A DNA stretch of 29,449 nucleotides from an uncultured Bilophila sp. (GTDB lineage Bacteria > Desulfobacterota > Desulfovibrionia > Desulfovibrionales > Desulfovibrionaceae), in assembly GCA_902373525.1 (NCBI GenBank), contig CABKMN010000028.1, forward strand, positions 1 to 29,449, in the 5' to 3' direction. Position numbers and translations under genes: made by a program. A model generated the notes under the pieces. It did not search any database and was not told the DNA's origin. It saw only the letters and a program-made list of their open reading frames with translations. The first letter of the stretch is position 1. Each line of letters opens with the position of its first letter. Below are positions 7,718-14,532 of this stretch, piece after piece.

Positions 7718-7743
7718 ATGAAATATTTCATGAAATATTTTTT
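7718..7743. promoter_or_regulatory. Palindromic operator upstream of the dehydrogenase operon
   Basis: The 20-bp core at 7721-7740, AAATATTTCATGAAATATTT, is a perfect palindrome, and TGAAATATTTCA (7719-7730) is a second overlapping one. The 26-bp site matches 11088-11113 at 25 of 26 positions. A possible promoter for the minus-strand operon (TTTACA at 7745-7750, 17-bp spacer, AATATT at 7722-7727) overlaps it, which would fit repression. A second candidate -10, TATAAA, is at 7708-7713. A GntR-type regulator encoded in the block is the likely ligand. Confidence 0.75.
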
Positions 7744-7871
7744 GTGTAAAAAAGAACTTCGTGGTTACTGTAAAACGGATTCCTGCGGAACTGGCGAACG
7801 ACTTCCGTTTAGGCGGGATGGTGAAGGCCGAGAAGGGAGCGGACGGGAACCGGCCTGAAATGGTCCAACAA

Positions 7872-9146
7872 TCATAAGTTGGGCAGCCACAAGATGATCT
7901 GCGGGAAGAGGATCATTAGAATGATGCAAAGGATATTTACGGCACAAAACGGGAGAGCCTTTATCGAGAGCCGTTCTAGGGAAACACCTGATATTCCTGA
8001 AGAGACGAAAAGATTCTCTCCTAACGGCGGCGTCGAGAACCCGATGGCGCAACAGCACACCAAGACGACGCCGAAGTGGATGGGATCAACGCCGATAGTC
8101 GTCATGACGGGCAGCAGTACGGGAGTCACCAACATGATGATGGCCAGGGTTTCCATAAACATGCCGAGGAAAAGCAGAAAAACGGTGACCATAGCCCATA
8201 TCACGAGGTGATTGGATGAAATCGACAACATTCCCTTCGCGATGACTTCAGGAATGCGATACTGGACGAGAAGCCGCCCGAACGCGTAGGCCGCGAACAT
8301 AATGATGAGTACGCGACCGGTAATCCAGACTGTGGTTTCCAGAGACTTCATGAATGCCGGGAATGACATTTCCTTGTAAATAAAAACGCCGACAATCATT
8401 GTGTAAAAGATGGCCACGACCGCCGCTTCCGTCGGGGTGAAGGCTCCCGAATAGATGCCGCCGAGAATGACGACGGGAGCCATCACCGCGTAAAAGCCGT
8501 CACCTAGGCTCTTGAACAGGTTACGCAGAGAAAAGGAAGGCAGTCCTGATGCAAGGTCCTTGCCGCGGCAGAAACAGTAATGGAGGACGATCAGGCTGAA
8601 AGCGAACAGAAACCCGGGGATGACTCCGCCAAGAAACATTTTGGTGATTGATTCCTGAGCGGTAACCCCATAAATGACCATAGGGATGCTCGGAGGGATA
8701 ATGATCCCGATGCCGCCTGCCGTGGCGACAGCCGCCGCTGCGTAGTCTTCATTATAGCCGCGGCGAGTCATTGCCGGGATCATGAGCATGCCCACGGCCG
8801 CCGTAGTGGCCGGACCCGAACCCGAAATGGCGCCGAAAAAGACGCAGGCGAGAACCGCGGTGATGGCCAGCCCCCCGCTCATCTGGCCGACCATATGCTC
8901 GGCCACGGTCACTATCCGTCTGGAAATGCCTGCGCATTCCATGAGCGCACCGGCCAGAACAAAGGCAGGCAGAGCCATAATGGGGAAGCTGTTCACGGAG
9001 GAGAAGGCGATCTGAACGAGCGTGGTCAGTTCTTGACCTACATAGAGGTAGGTCACCGTTGCGGAAAGGGCCAAAGCAAGAGTTATGGGAGCTCCCATGA
9101 TTAACAGAATGCCGAACGCACCGAAAAGGAGAACGGGAGCATTCAT
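7872..9146 (-). CDS. dctM: TRAP transporter large membrane subunit (DctM family)
   Basis: A 424-residue, very hydrophobic protein of the usual DctM length (about 425). It has the family pattern of repeated helices with FPIMALPAFVLAGALMECAG near the N-terminus and the GSGPATTAAVG segment, plus GGIGIIIPPSIPMVIYG. This subunit forms the sodium-driven transport path in the inner membrane. Its start ATG overlaps the dctQ stop by 4 bp (ATGA), implying coupled translation. It is the last gene of the dctP-dctQ-dctM operon. The next gene on the same strand begins 186 bp on and has its own operator. Confidence 0.95.
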   Translation of the reverse strand: MNAPVLLFGAFGILLIMGAPITLALALSATVTYLYVGQELTTLVQIAFSSVNSFPIMALPAFVLAGALMECAGISRRIVTVAEHMVGQMSGGLAITAVLACVFFGAISGSGPATTAAVGMLMIPAMTRRGYNEDYAAAAVATAGGIGIIIPPSIPMVIYGVTAQESITKMFLGGVIPGFLFAFSLIVLHYCFCRGKDLASGLPSFSLRNLFKSLGDGFYAVMAPVVILGGIYSGAFTPTEAAVVAIFYTMIVGVFIYKEMSFPAFMKSLETTVWITGRVLIIMFAAYAFGRLLVQYRIPEVIAKGMLSISSNHLVIWAMVTVFLLFLGMFMETLAIIMLVTPVLLPVMTTIGVDPIHFGVVLVCCCAIGFSTPPLGENLFVSSGISGVSLERLSIKALPFCAVNILCIILMILFPQIILWLPNL

Positions 9147-9730
9147 ACTCGTACCTCTTCTTTCTTGCCAGCCAGCCCGTCAGTGCCCAACGGGCCGCCT
9201 TCTACAATGGCTTCGTAGTATTCCGCCTCAATTTTGTCGACATCCTTGATCTCCTGTTTCAGGATGTACCGGATATAGTCGACCTGGAGTATCCTGAAGC
9301 TCATCAAGGTAAAGGCTATGGGGAAAATCCAGTAGACATATTCCATTGAGAGATTCATCGCTGGGGACATATAGGGAAATTCACGCAGATCGTCGATAAT
9401 GACGAAAGTCATTTTTACCATCATCCCGTTGAAGAGGAGCCAAAGGAAATCGGTGATCAGCATAGAATATTTGCCAACCCATTCAGGGAACAACTTGAAT
9501 TGGATGACGACCCGGTTGTGGGCTGAAAGACGGGCCGCATAGGCCGCCCCAAAGAACACGAACCAGACGAAGGCAAATCGAGAGGCTTCCTCGCTCCACG
9601 GAATTACGATGGAAAAAAGGCTTCGGAGCACGGTCTGGGTGAAAATCAGGCATATGAAAAACACGAGAAGGAATTGGCCAACATAGCATTCAAGCTTGTC
9701 CAAGATGCGCAGGATTCCGTGTGCACTCAT
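9143..9730 (-). CDS. dctQ: TRAP transporter small membrane subunit (DctQ family)
   Basis: A 195-residue protein with four predicted hydrophobic segments. It carries the DctQ signature IPWSEEASRFAFVWFVFFGAAYAAR around residues 40-64, which includes the conserved EE...R pattern. It pairs with DctM in the inner membrane. It lies 74 nt after dctP, and its stop overlaps the dctM start. The C-terminal cytoplasmic tail is somewhat long and charged. No RBS anomaly is seen; GGAGG lies before the ATG. Confidence 0.92.
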   Translation of the reverse strand: MSAHGILRILDKLECYVGQFLLVFFICLIFTQTVLRSLFSIVIPWSEEASRFAFVWFVFFGAAYAARLSAHNRVVIQFKLFPEWVGKYSMLITDFLWLLFNGMMVKMTFVIIDDLREFPYMSPAMNLSMEYVYWIFPIAFTLMSFRILQVDYIRYILKQEIKDVDKIEAEYYEAIVEGGPLGTDGLAGKKEEVRV

Positions 9731-9804
9731 AAAAACCTCCAGCTATGGGCGTTGCCTTTCTCCATTGGGGGAATCTGCCGGAGAAAGGCAGCGCGCGCAT
9801 GTGA

Positions 9805-10860
9805 TTATCTTCCAAGCTCCTTCTGGATCATCTCGATCACGGCCTTCCCGCCAATGAATTCATAGTAATCGGGCCAGATTTTTTCGACGGCAATTTTCTT
9901 CCATTCGTCCTCATCCTTGAGGACGGAGACGGTCACTCCCGCTTCCTCCATGGCCTTACGGGCCAGCCCGCTCTGTTTGTTTTCCCACTTGAGGACATGC
10001 ATCTGCGCTTCCATGCCCGCGCTGGCAAGGACCTTCTGCACAGCGGGATCAAGCTGCTTCCATGTGCGTTCGCCGATGAAAAGCGGTTGCAGGGAATACT
10101 GGTAATGGAGCTCGGTCAGATACTTCTGAACTTCTTCAAACTTCATGGTGTGGTTCACCACATAAGGGTTATCCTGCCCGTCAATGACGCCCTGCTGAAG
10201 AGCCGTGAACGTTTCCGCCCAAGCCATGGGGACAGGATTGGCTCCCCAAGCCTGGAACGTGGCGACGAAAATCTTGTTGTTGGGAACCCGCAGTTTAATG
10301 TCTTTGAGGTCCGCGAGGCAGGTCACCGGCTTTTTGGAATTTGTGAGATGCCGGAAGTTCGTATAGCAGTGCCCAAGGATGCGCAGGCCGCCCGTTTTCA
10401 CAGACATGGCATTGAAATAGTCGAACAGCCGTCCAGTGGTCGCCTTGACGACGGCCTCTTCGGTATCAAGCAGATACGGCAGCGTGTAGGCACCGAGCCC
10501 GGGAACGAGAGGAACGGCATTTCCGATGCCGACCACGCACATGTCAAGCGTCCCACGGCGGGTGTTCTGGAGCATCTCGGACTCGTCCCCCAGCGAGCAA
10601 TTGGGGAAAAGCTCGATCGTCACCTTGCCGGCGGTTCTTTCTTCAACGATTCTCTTGAACTCTTTCCCATACTCCCCCGCGCCCGAGTCGATGGGATCGC
10701 CAATCCCCATCTTGAAGACGTCTTTTGCGAGAGAAGGTTGTGGGCAACAGATGAAAAGCATCAGCGCACATACAAAAAACGCGTATACTGTCTTCCAGCT
10801 GTGAGCGTGGCTGTTGACGGCATTTACGGCAGGCGCCATCAGTTGCTTTGGAGTCGTCAT
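9805..10860 (-). CDS. dctP: TRAP transporter periplasmic solute-binding protein (DctP family)
   Basis: A 351-residue binding protein. The hydrophobic signal core (VYAFFVCALMLFICC) is followed by a probable cleavage after SLA, with the mature protein starting KDVFKMGIGDP. DctP landmarks are LPYLLDTEEA, the LRVPNN segment whose Arg normally binds the ligand's acidic group, and ALQQGVIDGQDNP. The frame is open to ATG 10908, but ATG 10860 is preferred because GGGAGGAATTGG lies just before it, while the upstream ATG has no RBS. A start at 10896 has a moderate GGAG. An anionic ligand is expected. A sulfonate is inferred from the neighbouring catabolic genes, and a carboxylate cannot be excluded. 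It is the first gene of its operon, behind promoter 11053-11081. Confidence 0.92.
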   Translation of the reverse strand: MTTPKQLMAPAVNAVNSHAHSWKTVYAFFVCALMLFICCPQPSLAKDVFKMGIGDPIDSGAGEYGKEFKRIVEERTAGKVTIELFPNCSLGDESEMLQNTRRGTLDMCVVGIGNAVPLVPGLGAYTLPYLLDTEEAVVKATTGRLFDYFNAMSVKTGGLRILGHCYTNFRHLTNSKKPVTCLADLKDIKLRVPNNKIFVATFQAWGANPVPMAWAETFTALQQGVIDGQDNPYVVNHTMKFEEVQKYLTELHYQYSLQPLFIGERTWKQLDPAVQKVLASAGMEAQMHVLKWENKQSGLARKAMEEAGVTVSVLKDEDEWKKIAVEKIWPDYYEFIGGKAVIEMIQKELGR

Positions 10861-10909
10861 GTCCAATTCCTCCCGGTTCTTGAGTGTTCTTTTCATGTTC
10901 TTCTCCATG

Positions 10910-10933
10910 TTGTTTTTTTGATCAAAAAAACAA
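10910..10933. repeat. Perfect 24-bp A/T-rich palindrome in the dctP leader
   Basis: TTGTTTTTTTGA (10910-10921) is followed directly by its exact reverse complement (10922-10933), centred on GATC. In the minus-strand transcript it lies 50 nt before the preferred dctP start. It may be a protein-binding site or an A-U hairpin. Confidence 0.5.
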
Positions 10934-11052
10934 TCGGAACTGCCGTGCGAACGTTGTAGGGCCTCCTTTTATTGGGATTTATCTCAAAGAACATTAGGGC
11001 ACACGTCTTTTTGAATGCCTTTGAGCGAAGATACCTTTTTTCACATGAAGGC

Positions 11053-11081
11053 ATCATATAGGGGGGCTTTGAGACTGTCAA
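11053..11081 (-). promoter_or_regulatory. Sigma-70-type promoter of the TRAP operon
   Basis: On the minus strand TTGACA (11076-11081) and TATGAT (11053-11058) are separated by exactly 17 bp. Transcription would start near 11046, leaving a leader of about 185 nt before dctP. That leader holds an AAAAGGAGG motif near 10967-10975 with no start codon close by, and the palindrome at 10910-10933. Confidence 0.8.
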
Positions 11082-11087
11082 CATTTC

Positions 11088-11113
11088 ATGAAATATTTTA
11101 TGAAATATTTTTT
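11088..11113. promoter_or_regulatory. Palindromic operator between divergent dctP and GntR 2 promoters
   Basis: This is the second copy of the site seen at 7718-7743, with one mismatch in 26 bp. It occupies the space between the two -35 boxes (6 bp from the dctP one and 5 bp from the gntR one). One bound dimer could therefore control both directions. Confidence 0.8.
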
Positions 11114-11118
11114 ACCCG

Positions 11119-11147
11119 TTGACGAGGAAGAGAAAACCGCGTATATG
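11119..11147 (+). promoter_or_regulatory. Promoter of GntR regulator 2
   Basis: TTGACG (11119-11124), a 17-bp spacer and TATATG (11142-11147) lie just before the gene. The transcript would start about 15-20 nt upstream of the ATG at 11171. Confidence 0.75.
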
Positions 11148-11170
11148 CGACAATCAATAAAGGAAATGAT

Positions 11171-11836
11171 ATGAACAAGATCGCTTCAAAAATAAAATCC
11201 CTCACCGCCTACGAGATGATTCGGGACATGATCCTCTCGGGGGAGGCGCTCCCCGGAACGCGGCTGGTTTTGACTGAGCTTGAGGAAAAGACGGGTGTCG
11301 GGCGCGGCCCTATCCGTGACGCCCTTATGCGCTTGGACAAGTCGGGACTCGTACAGAACATTCCCTATAAAGGAGCCGTGGTGACGCTTCCGCCGTCATT
11401 CCGGGAGATGGAACACATTTATCGGCTGCGCATTCAAGTTGAGATCGTTTTGGCCATAGAGGCCATGCGCGTCGCCTCCCATTCGGATATTGCCCAGCTC
11501 GAAGAAATAGCTTCAGCGATGGAGAACTCTTCTCCTGATGAGCCTTATTTTTTCCATAAGGACAGAGAGTTCCACCGAGCCCTGTATGCCATTTCAAAGA
11601 TGGACCATCTCCAGGCAATCGTCGATCACCTTCTGGATTATGTGGAAGCCTTTTTGAATCTTCGCCACTATGCCAATACGGATAAGGAATTGTTTATTAA
11701 ACAGCATTCTGTCATCATTCAATCGCTCAAGGATCAGAATGAAAATAGACTTGTTGAGACATTGAAAGAAAATATCATGGTGGGGCTTGAACTGGTGAGA
11801 AAGGAAATGGCTCGATTTCCCCGGAACGAAAAGTAA
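11171..11836 (+). CDS. GntR-family (FCD-type) transcriptional regulator 2
   Basis: A 221-residue regulator with an N-terminal winged helix-turn-helix (about 8-72; PGTRLVLTELEEKTGVGRGP, IRDALMRL) and a C-terminal FCD domain. FCD metal-site residues D131, H135 and H179 are visible, but the last usual histidine appears as N201, so metal or effector binding may be altered. AAAGGA lies about 7 nt before ATG 11171. The gene is divergent from the TRAP operon, with a palindromic operator between them. It is therefore the prime candidate for the regulator that binds both 26-bp sites. It shares only family-level resemblance with GntR regulator 1. A perfect inverted repeat after the stop probably terminates transcription. 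Confidence 0.9.
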   Translation: MNKIASKIKSLTAYEMIRDMILSGEALPGTRLVLTELEEKTGVGRGPIRDALMRLDKSGLVQNIPYKGAVVTLPPSFREMEHIYRLRIQVEIVLAIEAMRVASHSDIAQLEEIASAMENSSPDEPYFFHKDREFHRALYAISKMDHLQAIVDHLLDYVEAFLNLRHYANTDKELFIKQHSVIIQSLKDQNENRLVETLKENIMVGLELVRKEMARFPRNEK

Positions 11837-11854
11837 GATGTGCCCGTATAGAAA

Positions 11855-11880
11855 AGCCCGAAGGGATATCCCTTCGGGCT
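11855..11880. terminator. Terminator hairpin after GntR regulator 2
   Basis: A perfect 26-bp inverted repeat (11855-11867 with 11868-11880, effective loop about 4 nt) begins 18 nt after the stop. The T-run is weak on the plus strand (CTCTT), and a TTTTC follows on the minus strand. It probably acts in both directions. Confidence 0.7.
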
Positions 11881-12020
11881 CTTCATGTATGTCTTCCGGT
11901 TTGTTGCGTAGTAAGTTGACGGTGGGAACTTCCAGTGTACGCATCAGAAAAACTTCCGTGGAGCTCCTGATACGACGGGTCACACGATAAAAGGCTGGCG
12001 CAGGTTTGGCACAGAAGGAT

Positions 12021-12061
12021 AAAAACGAGAAAGGGGAGCAAGCGATAAACTTGCTCCCCTT
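12021..12061 (-). terminator. Terminator of tRNA-Pro
   Basis: A 12-bp perfect stem (12031-12042 with 12050-12061) has a 7-nt loop. On the minus strand it is followed by TCTCGTTTTT (12030 down to 12021). It lies 33 nt beyond the tRNA 3' end. Confidence 0.85.
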
Positions 12062-12094
12062 GGGGTAATCTCGTGTAATCCCGAAGGATTGTAC

Positions 12095-12171
12095 TGGTCG
12101 GGATGAAAGGATTTGAACCTTCGACCCCTTGAACCCCATTCAAGTGCGCTCCCAGACTGCGCTACATCCCG
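12095..12171 (-). tRNA. tRNA-Pro, anticodon GGG
   Basis: A 77-nt gene read on the minus strand, with 3' CCA encoded at 12097-12095. The acceptor stem CGGGATG (12171-12165) pairs with CATCCCG. The T arm has GGTTCAAATCC. The anticodon stem CTTGA/TCAAG encloses the loop ATGGGGT, giving anticodon GGG at 12137-12135 and decoding CCC/CCU. All arms fold normally. The gene lies at the right edge of the accessory block, but no integrase or duplicated tRNA end is visible. Confidence 0.96.
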
Positions 12172-12182
12172 GCACGCAGATG

Positions 12183-12211
12183 GAGATACCTTTACCGGGG
12201 GCCTCTGTCAA
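12183..12211 (-). promoter_or_regulatory. Promoter of tRNA-Pro with upstream A/T tracts
   Basis: On the minus strand TTGACA (12206-12211), a 17-bp spacer and TATCTC (12183-12188) lie 12 bp before the tRNA 5' end. Runs of seven A and seven T immediately upstream (about 12224-12240) look like an UP element, which is common for stable RNA genes. Confidence 0.7.
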
Positions 12212-12298
12212 CAACTTTTTGCGAAAAAAATGTTTTTTTCTTGCTCCGGGGAGTAGGGTTCTGTTATTTCACTATGTTAGCCGAGAAGCTCTTTTCGG

Positions 12299-13321
12299 CT
12301 ACAGATGGGCGTCGTACCAGTCCCCGGCGAGGCGCAGGCCCTGCCGCACGTCGTAGGCGGGTTCGTAACCCAGCAGCGTGCGGGCGCGGGTGATGTCCGC
12401 CAGCGAATGGCGTACGTCTCCGGCGCGGAAGTCGCGGTAGACCGGTTCGGCTCCGGCGGCTTCCGGCTTGTGGCGGACGACTTCCTCGCGGATGAGCGCG
12501 AACAGCTCGGTGAGCGTGGTGCGCTGGCCGAACGCCACGTTGTAGACCTTGTTGCGGGCCGCGTCGTCGGCGCAGGAGGCCAGCAGGTTGGCCTGCACCA
12601 CGTTGTCGATGTAGCAGAAGTCGCGGGAGGTCTCGCCGTCGCCGTTGATGTAGACCGGCGTTCCCTTGGTGAGCGAGGCGAACCACAGCGGGATCACGGC
12701 GGCGTAGGCGCCGTTCGGGTCCTGCCGCTGTCCGAATACGTTGAAGTAGCGCAGGCCGATGGTCGTAAAGCCGTAGCTGCGCGCGAAGACTTCGGCGTAC
12801 AGTTCGTCCACGTATTTGGTCACCGCGTAGGGGGAGAGCGGCTTGCCGATGCGGTCCTCCTGTTTGGGCAGGGTGGGCTCGTCGCCGTAGGTGGAGCTTG
12901 AAGCCGCGTAGACGAAACTCTTCGCTCCGGCGTCGCGCGCCGCCACCAGCATGTTGAGGAAGCCGTCGATGTTGCAGCTGTTGGTCAGGACGGGGTCTTC
13001 AAGAGAGCGGGGCACGGAGCCGAGCGCGGCCTCGTGCAATACGTGGTCCGCGCCTTCGCAGGCCTGACGGCAGGTGCCGGGATCGCGGATGTCGCCCTCG
13101 ATGAAGCGGAAGCGTTCCCACTGTTCGGGCGTCACCAGCTCCCGCACCATGTCGAGGTTGTGCTGATGCCCGGTGAGGAAATTGTCGAGGCCCACGACGC
13201 GCTGGCCGTGCGAGAGCAGGGTTTGCAGCAGGTTGGAACCGATGAACCCGGCCACGCCGGTGACGAGCCACGTGTGGGGTTCCGCTTCAAGCCGTTGGAG
13301 GAGTTCGGTATACTTGGACAT
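12299..13321 (-). CDS. wbpP: UDP-N-acetylglucosamine 4-epimerase (WbpP/TviC type)
   Basis: A 340-residue short-chain dehydrogenase/reductase of the extended NAD-epimerase family, the same length as WbpP. It has the NAD motif TGVAGFIGS (21-29), SSSTYGD (141-147), and catalytic Y165 and K169 in YAVTK. It matches WbpP closely over GQRQDPNGAYAAVIP, NGDGETSRDFCYI and YRDFRAGDVRHSLADI. WbpP interconverts UDP-GlcNAc and UDP-GalNAc, and some relatives act on the uronic acids, for surface polysaccharide in the cytoplasm. ATG 13321 starts the conserved MSKYTELL; the frame runs far upstream, but that part is antisense to panB. No other polysaccharide genes are adjacent. A short hairpin at 12279-12300 overlaps the stop. 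Confidence 0.9.
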   Translation of the reverse strand: MSKYTELLQRLEAEPHTWLVTGVAGFIGSNLLQTLLSHGQRVVGLDNFLTGHQHNLDMVRELVTPEQWERFRFIEGDIRDPGTCRQACEGADHVLHEAALGSVPRSLEDPVLTNSCNIDGFLNMLVAARDAGAKSFVYAASSSTYGDEPTLPKQEDRIGKPLSPYAVTKYVDELYAEVFARSYGFTTIGLRYFNVFGQRQDPNGAYAAVIPLWFASLTKGTPVYINGDGETSRDFCYIDNVVQANLLASCADDAARNKVYNVAFGQRTTLTELFALIREEVVRHKPEAAGAEPVYRDFRAGDVRHSLADITRARTLLGYEPAYDVRQGLRLAGDWYDAHL

Positions 13322-13369
13322 GGATTGCTCCGGCGAAAGGGTTCGGGACGGTATGCCCGTAAAGCCGGA

Positions 13370-13398
13370 AGTGTAGCCATGCCGCCGGGCGCTGTAAA
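13370..13398 (-). promoter_or_regulatory. Probable promoter of the wbpP-type gene
   Basis: On the minus strand TTTACA (13393-13398), a 17-bp spacer and TACACT (13370-13375) lie about 50 bp before the start codon. Confidence 0.55.
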
Positions 13399-13489
13399 GT
13401 ACGAAGGGTTGTTGACATTTTTTCCGTATCCGCGCACCGTTTCTCCGCTTCCGCATTGGCCGCGGAGGCGGTTCAGAGACTTTTTCACC

Positions 13490-14389
13490 ATGACGGGGAC
13501 GGTTGTGAGCACGTACCAGACCTTTTCGGCGGATGAAAAACCGCTTACCATTCTTGATGTCCGAAACGCCAAGAACAAACGCAAACTGGCGATGGTCACC
13601 GCCTACGACACGCCGTCGGCCCGCATCGTGGACCGGGCGGGCGTGGACATGGTGCTGGTGGGCGATTCGCTGGGCATGGTCATGCTCGGGCGCAAGGACA
13701 CCCTGTCCGTGACGCTGGATGAGATGATCCATCATTGCCGGGCCGTGGTGCAGGGCATGCACCACGCTCTCGTTATTGCGGATATGCCGTTTATGACGTA
13801 TGAGCCCGGACCGGAGGCCGCGCTGGCGAACGCGGCGCGTCTGGTCCGCGAGAGCGGCGTCCGGGCCGTCAAGCTGGAGGGCGCGTTCCTTCCGCAGGTC
13901 CGTGCGCTGGTGGGGGCCGGGATTCCCGTCATGGGGCACATCGGGCTGACGCCCCAGCGGTCGGCGCAGCTCGGCGGCTTCAAGGTGCAGGGGAAGCGCG
14001 CCGACGCGGCCCGCGTGCTGCTCGATGAGGCCGCCGCGCTGGAAGAGGCCGGGTGCTTTTCCATCGTGCTGGAGGCCATCCCCGCGCCGCTCGCCAAGGC
14101 CGTTACGGCCCGTGTGTCCGTGCCGACCATCGGCATCGGAGCAGGGGCCGACTGCGACGGGCAGGTGCTCGTGCTGCACGACATGGTCGGGCTCTATAAT
14201 GAATTTACGCCGCGTTTCGTCAAGCGTTACGCCGAACTGGGCGCGCTGATGGAACAGGCCGTGCGAGACTACGCCGAAGAGGTGCGCGGCGGGACGTTTC
14301 CGACGCCCGCCCACGGTTTCGGCATGGACGAAGAGGAGCTCGCCCGGCTGGAAAGCCTGCTGGACGGCTCCGGAACGGATTCGCTTTGA
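13490..14389 (+). CDS. panB: 3-methyl-2-oxobutanoate hydroxymethyltransferase
   Basis: A 299-residue enzyme of the ketopantoate pathway. It adds a hydroxymethyl group from methylene-tetrahydrofolate to 2-oxoisovalerate, the first committed step to pantothenate. Visible features are KLAMVTAYD, the Mg ligands D59 (LVGDSLGMV) and D98 (IADMPF), VKLEGA, GHIGLTPQ and the cofactor-side stretch IGIGAGADCDGQVLVLHD. Length is slightly above the usual 265-290 because of a longer N-terminus. ATG 13490 lacks a good RBS, and a GTG at 13505, preceded by GGGGACGG, could be the real start. The gene is divergent from wbpP and 143 bp before panC, so the two steps of pantothenate synthesis are probably co-expressed. 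Confidence 0.95.
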   Translation: MTGTVVSTYQTFSADEKPLTILDVRNAKNKRKLAMVTAYDTPSARIVDRAGVDMVLVGDSLGMVMLGRKDTLSVTLDEMIHHCRAVVQGMHHALVIADMPFMTYEPGPEAALANAARLVRESGVRAVKLEGAFLPQVRALVGAGIPVMGHIGLTPQRSAQLGGFKVQGKRADAARVLLDEAAALEEAGCFSIVLEAIPAPLAKAVTARVSVPTIGIGAGADCDGQVLVLHDMVGLYNEFTPRFVKRYAELGALMEQAVRDYAEEVRGGTFPTPAHGFGMDEEELARLESLLDGSGTDSL

Positions 14390-14532
14390 AACGTTTCGCC
14401 TTCAAAGGTTTCTTCCGCCGAAGAGCGCGGTTTCCGGCGGCATCCGCGCACGTTGCGGCGGGCGGATTCCGTCGCCTCGCTTTTCAGTTTTTCATGTTGA
14501 AATGTTTCAACCTTTAGACTTGGGATAAGATA

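Noticed and set aside
12095..12171. tRNA-Pro as an active attachment site of an integrative element
   Set aside because: No integrase gene and no repeated copy of the tRNA 3' end were found in the window.
12279..12300. Hairpin at the wbpP-type stop as an intrinsic terminator
   Set aside because: The stem closes with an almost absent loop, overlaps the stop codon and has no T-run on the minus strand.
13412..13440. TTGACA before panB as a full promoter
   Set aside because: The -35 box is good, but no acceptable -10 lies 16-18 bp downstream.
13322..14314. Upstream extension of the wbpP-type frame
   Set aside because: The frame stays open antisense to panB, but the conserved epimerase N-terminus begins at the ATG at 13321, with a promoter just upstream.
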